Shown here piece by piece: positions 57,809-64,000 of a DNA stretch of 64,000 nucleotides. Made by a program: the position numbers and the translations under genes. The DNA lies in NCBI RefSeq assembly GCF_004352835.1, contig NZ_SJSB01000006.1, positions 1-64,000 on the forward strand, read 5' to 3'. Below the pieces are notes generated by a model. That model had not been told where the DNA came from. It saw nothing but the letters and a program-made list of their open reading frames with translations, and made no database searches. Position 1 is the first letter of the stretch, and each line of letters begins with the position of its first letter. This DNA is from Marinomonas flavescens (GTDB lineage Bacteria > Pseudomonadota > Gammaproteobacteria > Pseudomonadales > Marinomonadaceae).

Positions 57809-58648
57809 TTGAGTAACACAATGTACAATGCCGTGACTTCTGGCAACTTATGGTCATCTTTACAAGCTGAAGCAAAAAAACTTGCGTTAGATGAACCCAT
57901 ACTCGCCAGCTACTTCAATACCACTATCCTTAGGCACGAGTCGTTAAGCTCAGCGCTTAGCTTCTTACTGGCCTGTAAACTGGACAGTATTTCAATTCCC
58001 TCTATCGTACTAAGAGAGGTCTTTGAAGAAGCCATGTCTGCCCCTCAATCTGGCATTGTTGAGTGTATAGAGCAAGATATTTTGTCGATAAAAGAAAGGG
58101 ATGCAGCATGCGATTGCCTGACGACCCCCCTGCTATTCTTTAAAGGCTTTCACGCCTTACAGACGTATCGCGTTGCCAATTGGCTGTGGAAAAACAACAG
58201 AAAAAGTCTTGCCCTGTACTTACAAGGCCAGATGTCGATGGTATTCGGCGTTGATATTCATCCGGCAGCAACGATTGGCTGTGGCATCATGTTAGACCAT
58301 GCTACAGGCTTGGTCGTTGGCGAAACCTGTATCATCGAAGACAATGTTTCTATTCTACAATCTGTCACACTTGGTGGCACTGGAAAAGAGCATGGCGATC
58401 GTCATCCAAAAATCCGTTCAGGTGTCCTGATTGGCGCTGGTGCGAAAATATTGGGCAACATCGAAGTCGGTGAAGGTGCGAAAATAGGTGCAGGTAGCGT
58501 GGTATTAGAAGCTGTTGGCGCGCACACTACAGTGGCGGGCGTTCCTGCCAAAATCGTTGGCCGCAATACAGGCGAAGCGCCTTCGCGCGCAATGGATCAC
58601 AATATTAACCATTGCGTTCGAGATTGCAGCGACGCGACAGCGTCTTAA
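57809..58648 (+). CDS. cysE: Serine O-acetyltransferase
   Basis: Acetylates serine with acetyl-CoA to give O-acetylserine, the precursor of cysteine. It is 279 residues, the longer E. coli-like type, with an N-terminal helical domain and a C-terminal left-handed beta-helix of hexapeptide repeats. The active-site pair is Asp/His in HPAATIGCGIMLDHATG near residue 151. The start is TTG 57809 or ATG 57821. The last residues differ from E. coli, which affects feedback and CysK binding; not tested. Confidence 0.95.
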   Translation: MSNTMYNAVTSGNLWSSLQAEAKKLALDEPILASYFNTTILRHESLSSALSFLLACKLDSISIPSIVLREVFEEAMSAPQSGIVECIEQDILSIKERDAACDCLTTPLLFFKGFHALQTYRVANWLWKNNRKSLALYLQGQMSMVFGVDIHPAATIGCGIMLDHATGLVVGETCIIEDNVSILQSVTLGGTGKEHGDRHPKIRSGVLIGAGAKILGNIEVGEGAKIGAGSVVLEAVGAHTTVAGVPAKIVGRNTGEAPSRAMDHNINHCVRDCSDATAS

Positions 58649-58676
58649 TCACGACTTACTAATCGACATTACGCCC

Positions 58677-58912
58677 TCACATGAGGTCGTAATGTCCTAG
58701 CGTGTCTTTTGGCACCATCTTGATGGTTTCACTTTCCGTATCAAATAACAAAACCGCTTCACCGCTTTTTAATACTGCTACGGCTTGCTGACGCTTCTGT
58801 TCTGCAGACAAATCATAATCACCATAATCTGTGCCTTCACGAGACACAATATCATCAAGAATGGTCATTAATGTGTCCGACTCTAAAGATTCATAAGGAA
58901 TCAAGGTATCCA

Positions 58913-58913
<1 letters not shown>
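58677..58913 (-). CDS. yheU: YheU family protein (UPF0270)
   Basis: A 78-residue protein with the YheU signature LIPYESLESDTL and the SREGTDYGDYDLSAEQK block. Function unknown. Its ATG overlaps the ligA stop (TAATG), so the two are coupled; in E. coli yheU is elsewhere. Confidence 0.9.
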
Positions 58914-61016
<2,103 letters not shown>

Positions 61017-61021
61017 AAAAT

Positions 61022-62077
61022 TTAAGGTTTGCGTTTCATCAAGCGCCGACGCTCAAAATCACGTATCCGCTGACGACAATGGGCTATGGTTTGTTCGCTC
61101 ATTGGAGTGCGACGCTCATCGCGCAGCTCCCCCCCTAAATTACGCACTAAGGCTTGCGCTGTTTCAAGCATAAAGTCGAATGCTTTCATGCTGTTTTTAG
61201 GGCCCGGCAATCCCATAAAGAAACTCACACCAGGACAATTACCTTCACCCATAGTGTCTAAATCAAAGGTGCCTGGTTCAATCGCATTGGCCATACTGAA
61301 CTGCACTCGACCACGATCAAAGCCTTCTTCGTGGCGATGAAAAATATCCATATCGCCATAACGCATACCACAATTTAAGACCAACTGAAGTAGCTCAATA
61401 CCGGAGAAAGTTTGTCCTTCAGGGGCTAGAATATTAATAACAATGACTTCTTCTATTTCTGCCTCGTCATCAGTTTCCTGCTCATCGCCAACTAAATCAT
61501 AAGCGCTGCCTTGCGGAGTCAGTTGATCTACATCGACGCTTGAATAGTCTCGCTCATAGTCTATTTCTTCAAAAGTCTCATGACTTGGCGCTTCATTTCC
61601 AACATCCAGATCACTATATTGATCACTAAATGATTCCGAATTATGCCCCTCAAAATGATCATCCGAATAATTCTGCTCAGAAAAACGCACTGAGTCCGAT
61701 TCACGATCCGGCACCAAAGAAGCCAATTCATCAAGATGCAAACCTTCATCGCGATCTAACGTAGGCCCTGAATCCACTTTATGAGGTACGTCTGCAAGCG
61801 GTGCATTAACCGTTTGACGAGCATTTTCAAACGCATTATTAATAGGGTTCGAACGACCACGTTTTACCTCAGATGAGGCTGGTCTCGCGCCGCCATTAGG
61901 CAACTCTCTCCTGACAATGGCTTCACGTGCTAGTTCTTCAGGATCGACGAAATCATCGTCATCTTCTTCCTGACTAAACTGTTGGCCTTTTTTATATCGA
62001 CGAAATCCATCGACCAGAATTGCGACTATAACAACAACCCCAATCAAGATTAGCCACTCACGCAAGCTAAATTCCAT
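61022..62077 (-). CDS. zipA: Cell division protein ZipA
   Basis: Inner-membrane anchor that binds FtsZ and bundles Z-ring filaments. It is 351 residues, with one N-terminal membrane segment (about 8-25), an Asp/Glu/Ser-rich unstructured linker (about 35-205) and a C-terminal FtsZ-binding domain (about 210-345, NILAPEGQTFSG, GDMDIFHRH). In Pseudomonas smc lies directly upstream; here the upstream neighbours are cytochrome c maturation genes. Confidence 0.95.
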   Translation of the reverse strand: MEFSLREWLILIGVVVIVAILVDGFRRYKKGQQFSQEEDDDDFVDPEELAREAIVRRELPNGGARPASSEVKRGRSNPINNAFENARQTVNAPLADVPHKVDSGPTLDRDEGLHLDELASLVPDRESDSVRFSEQNYSDDHFEGHNSESFSDQYSDLDVGNEAPSHETFEEIDYERDYSSVDVDQLTPQGSAYDLVGDEQETDDEAEIEEVIVINILAPEGQTFSGIELLQLVLNCGMRYGDMDIFHRHEEGFDRGRVQFSMANAIEPGTFDLDTMGEGNCPGVSFFMGLPGPKNSMKAFDFMLETAQALVRNLGGELRDERRTPMSEQTIAHCRQRIRDFERRRLMKRKP

Positions 62078-62142
62078 TACATTTTTCCGAATTAGATCAA
62101 TAAAGTTAATGCTATTATCAAACGAAGTGCCTTAGGATTCAA

Positions 62143-63357
62143 TTATAAGGTCACATTGATTGTATAAATCGCCTTAGTGTTTGAAGGTACGGCTTTTTTT
62201 ATACCGATTACCCGCCCTTTTGTCAGATCTTTCGCTGTAATCTTCGATAATTTTACAACAAGATCAACTTTCCCTACGTTCTCCAATGACATTTTTGACA
62301 TTAGATTATCAAGATTCGTTAATGTTACTAACCGATTTAAGTCCTGCGGGTACACCCGGCGTATCGCAACGGGCATTTTTTGACCGGGCGCTACGGCATA
62401 AATTAATAATACATCATCAGAATGCCACACAACCTTGCTCTTATCCCAAACAATTCTTACCGCAATTTGACGAGTTACAAGCGCGGGCACTTGTTGATAA
62501 CTAATATTTCCCGCTTTTCGAGCACTCTGAATAGCGCCTAATAACGTTTGTCGTTCGGTGGCATTTTCATTGTATCGAGCTGCCTCTTGCCATGCTAACA
62601 CCGCATTTAAATATTCTTTATGATCAAATTCAACTACGCCTTTCAACCCTAGAGCTGTCGCATTTTTTGGATCAAGCGCCAACACTTGTTTAACGATTTC
62701 CTCCATGTCTGGGCTACTCACATTACCATTATTATAGAAAATGGCTTGTGCATATTTCACCAATACTGCGACTCTGTCAGGGGAGTTTTCTGGTAATTTT
62801 TCCAATGTTTTTTGAAATGCCGTTATCGCTTGGCTATAGTTAGCAGAAGCCATTAAATCATTAGCTTCATAATACCAATCTTCAGCCCGGTCATACCGCT
62901 GACTTCTATACTTCAAAAAATCAAGCGTACTTTTAGGCGTGTTGGTTTTAGATGCGAGTTCTTGAGTAAAAGCGACGTCTTTCGCATAGCCTAAATATTG
63001 ATACATGCTGACGCTACCTAGCACGACTAGGGCGAAAATCCCCAAGAAAACGTACTTTGTAGATAGCGCCCTTTGTAAAGAGAGCATTCTGTAAAACAAA
63101 GGTTTTTCAACTGGCTCGAAAGATAATTGCTCCTCTAGTTGAAGGTCACTTAATAGTCTTTCGGCTTCTTTTGAGGTCAAACGCCCTATTTCTTCTTCGT
63201 TTTCTATTTCTACTTTTCGGACCCGTGAAAAGCTCTCAGCAATATGATCTTCTTCATGATTATGTCTTTCATCGTACAAGCTTTTTTGCACCGAAAGAAA
63301 AAGATACGTCAGACTTCCCACCATCATTAATGCCATCACCAACCAAAGTAGCATCAT
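62143..63357 (-). CDS. ccmI: Cytochrome c maturation protein CcmI
   Basis: A 404-residue inner-membrane TPR protein that chaperones apocytochrome c to the CcmF/CcmH heme ligation complex. Two membrane segments (about 4-22 and 100-118) flank a short cytoplasmic coiled region; the C-terminal part holds TPR repeats (YSQAITAFQKTLEKLPENSP near 156-175). The ATG overlaps the ccmH stop (ATGA). It is the last gene of the ccm run in this window. Confidence 0.92.
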   Translation of the reverse strand: MMLLWLVMALMMVGSLTYLFLSVQKSLYDERHNHEEDHIAESFSRVRKVEIENEEEIGRLTSKEAERLLSDLQLEEQLSFEPVEKPLFYRMLSLQRALSTKYVFLGIFALVVLGSVSMYQYLGYAKDVAFTQELASKTNTPKSTLDFLKYRSQRYDRAEDWYYEANDLMASANYSQAITAFQKTLEKLPENSPDRVAVLVKYAQAIFYNNGNVSSPDMEEIVKQVLALDPKNATALGLKGVVEFDHKEYLNAVLAWQEAARYNENATERQTLLGAIQSARKAGNISYQQVPALVTRQIAVRIVWDKSKVVWHSDDVLLIYAVAPGQKMPVAIRRVYPQDLNRLVTLTNLDNLMSKMSLENVGKVDLVVKLSKITAKDLTKGRVIGIKKAVPSNTKAIYTINVTL

Positions 63358-63767
63358 GACGTTTCTCCCATTCTTCGCTTTTTATTACGGCAAACGACGA
63401 ACACAAAAACCATTAAACCAATCACTAAAAAGGCCACTGGCCCCATCCAAAGTACCGAGGTTACCGCTGAATATTTTGGTCGGTATAAAACAAAATTACC
63501 GTAGCGCGCCACCATATAATCGACTATTTCTTGGTCTGTTTTACCCTGTTCAATCATAAAGTGAATTTGCGTTCTTAAATCTTTAGCAATCCCAGATTGA
63601 GAATCGGCCAAATCTTGATTTTGACATTTAGGGCAGCGTAATTCTTGTGTTAAAGACTGAAAACGAGTTTGATTTAAAGATGAACTAAAGGTCATTAGCG
63701 GCTCAGAAAGAATACAAGATGAAGCTAACAAAGCAATCATCACAAGAAAAGAGTTAATCATTCTCAT
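63354..63767 (-). CDS. ccmH: Cytochrome c maturation protein CcmH
   Basis: A 137-residue thiol-disulfide protein that reduces the apocytochrome CxxCH motif. It has a signal sequence (about 1-22), the redox motif LRCPKCQNQ (Cys45, Cys48) and a C-terminal membrane anchor (about 106-125). It overlaps ccmI by four bases and ccmG by four bases. This is the split CcmH form, with CcmI separate, unlike the fused E. coli protein. Confidence 0.95.
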   Translation of the reverse strand: MRMINSFLVMIALLASSCILSEPLMTFSSSLNQTRFQSLTQELRCPKCQNQDLADSQSGIAKDLRTQIHFMIEQGKTDQEIVDYMVARYGNFVLYRPKYSAVTSVLWMGPVAFLVIGLMVFVFVVCRNKKRRMGETS

Positions 63768-64000
63768 TGTAAATAGCCTTTGATTTTTTGCCAGACAACG
63801 TCATCCATAGCACCTTGATAGCGGTAAACAATAATGCCTTTAGTGTTTACGATAAATGTTTCTGGCGCGCCAGTAACCCCCATATCAACACCAAACTTAC
63901 CCAACTCATCCATTAGAACCAATTGATACGGATTGCTCTTAATAGACAACCATTGCTGCGCTTTTTTTTGATCATCTTTATAATCAATCCCAACAATAGG
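63764..64000 (-). CDS. ccmG: Thiol:disulfide interchange protein CcmG/DsbE, C-terminal part (partial)
   Basis: The reading frame continues to the right edge of the window and starts beyond it. The visible 78 residues include VGIDYKDDQKKAQQW, the GVTGAPETFIV segment with the cis-proline and the C-terminal helix, all typical of the CcmG thioredoxin fold. The CxxC active site is outside the window. It overlaps ccmH by four bases. Confidence 0.92.
   Translation of the reverse strand, partial: PIVGIDYKDDQKKAQQWLSIKSNPYQLVLMDELGKFGVDMGVTGAPETFIVNTKGIIVYRYQGAMDDVVWQKIKGYLQ

Overview
The window is chromosomal DNA from a marine gammaproteobacterium, most likely an Oceanospirillales member close to Marinomonas. 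The reasons are the low to moderate GC, gene blocks ordered much as in Pseudomonas (hemA-prfA-prmC beside TPR lipoprotein-lolB-ispE-prs-rplY-pth-ychF; clpB-pgeF-rluD beside bamD; argH beside hemCDXY; tyrS beside a 16S gene and an M23 peptidase) and the gammaproteobacterial 16S 5' end. The genus is inferred; no database search was possible. Nearly all of the sequence is core housekeeping genes. I see no prophage, insertion sequence, integron, CRISPR array or toxin-antitoxin pair.

Layout. 1-490: start of an rrn operon (minus strand) with leader, boxA and a P1-type promoter. 491-3779: tyrS, M23 peptidase, trxA. 3882-7489: the minus-strand run lptM-lysA-dapF-DUF484-HAD phosphatase (lysine/DAP synthesis, LPS-export maturation); lptM is a 39-codon gene that is easily missed. 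7692-9942: a TonB-like anchored protein and argH. 10103-14350: hemC-hemD-hemX-hemY. 14452-18115: Aer-like receptor, a BASS-type transporter and yaaA. 18164-28245: prmC, prfA and hemA facing the lolB-ispE-prs-rplY-pth-ychF run. 28358-28807: five alternating tRNA genes, Gln-Met-Gln-Met-Gln. 28964-35273: an outer-membrane protein, clpB-pgeF-rluD and bamD.

35341-45859 is the more accessory part: GST, two cold-shock proteins, a DTW-domain protein, FAH-family enzyme, porin, DUF2058 protein, ldhA, two LysR regulators, GFA and VOC proteins, peroxiredoxin and glutaredoxin. 46082-50270: argF, metR and an RstAB-like two-component system. 50330-57311: DUF1499, rluB, yciO, PHP phosphoesterase, yciB-yciI, SelT-like protein, ppiA and mnmC. 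57374-60952: a small unknown protein, cysE, yheU and ligA. 61022-64000: zipA and the 3' part of a ccmG-ccmH-ccmI cytochrome c maturation operon that runs off the window.

No clearly new system is visible. The most informative pattern is what is absent from familiar neighbourhoods. There is no xerC between DUF484 and the HAD gene, no scpAB between yciO and rluB, no smc next to zipA, and no algZR between argH and hemC. The first three point to rearranged or replaced chromosome-segregation genes in this lineage. Many genes appear to use TTG or GTG starts, and several starts given here are moved to the site with a usable Shine-Dalgarno sequence.
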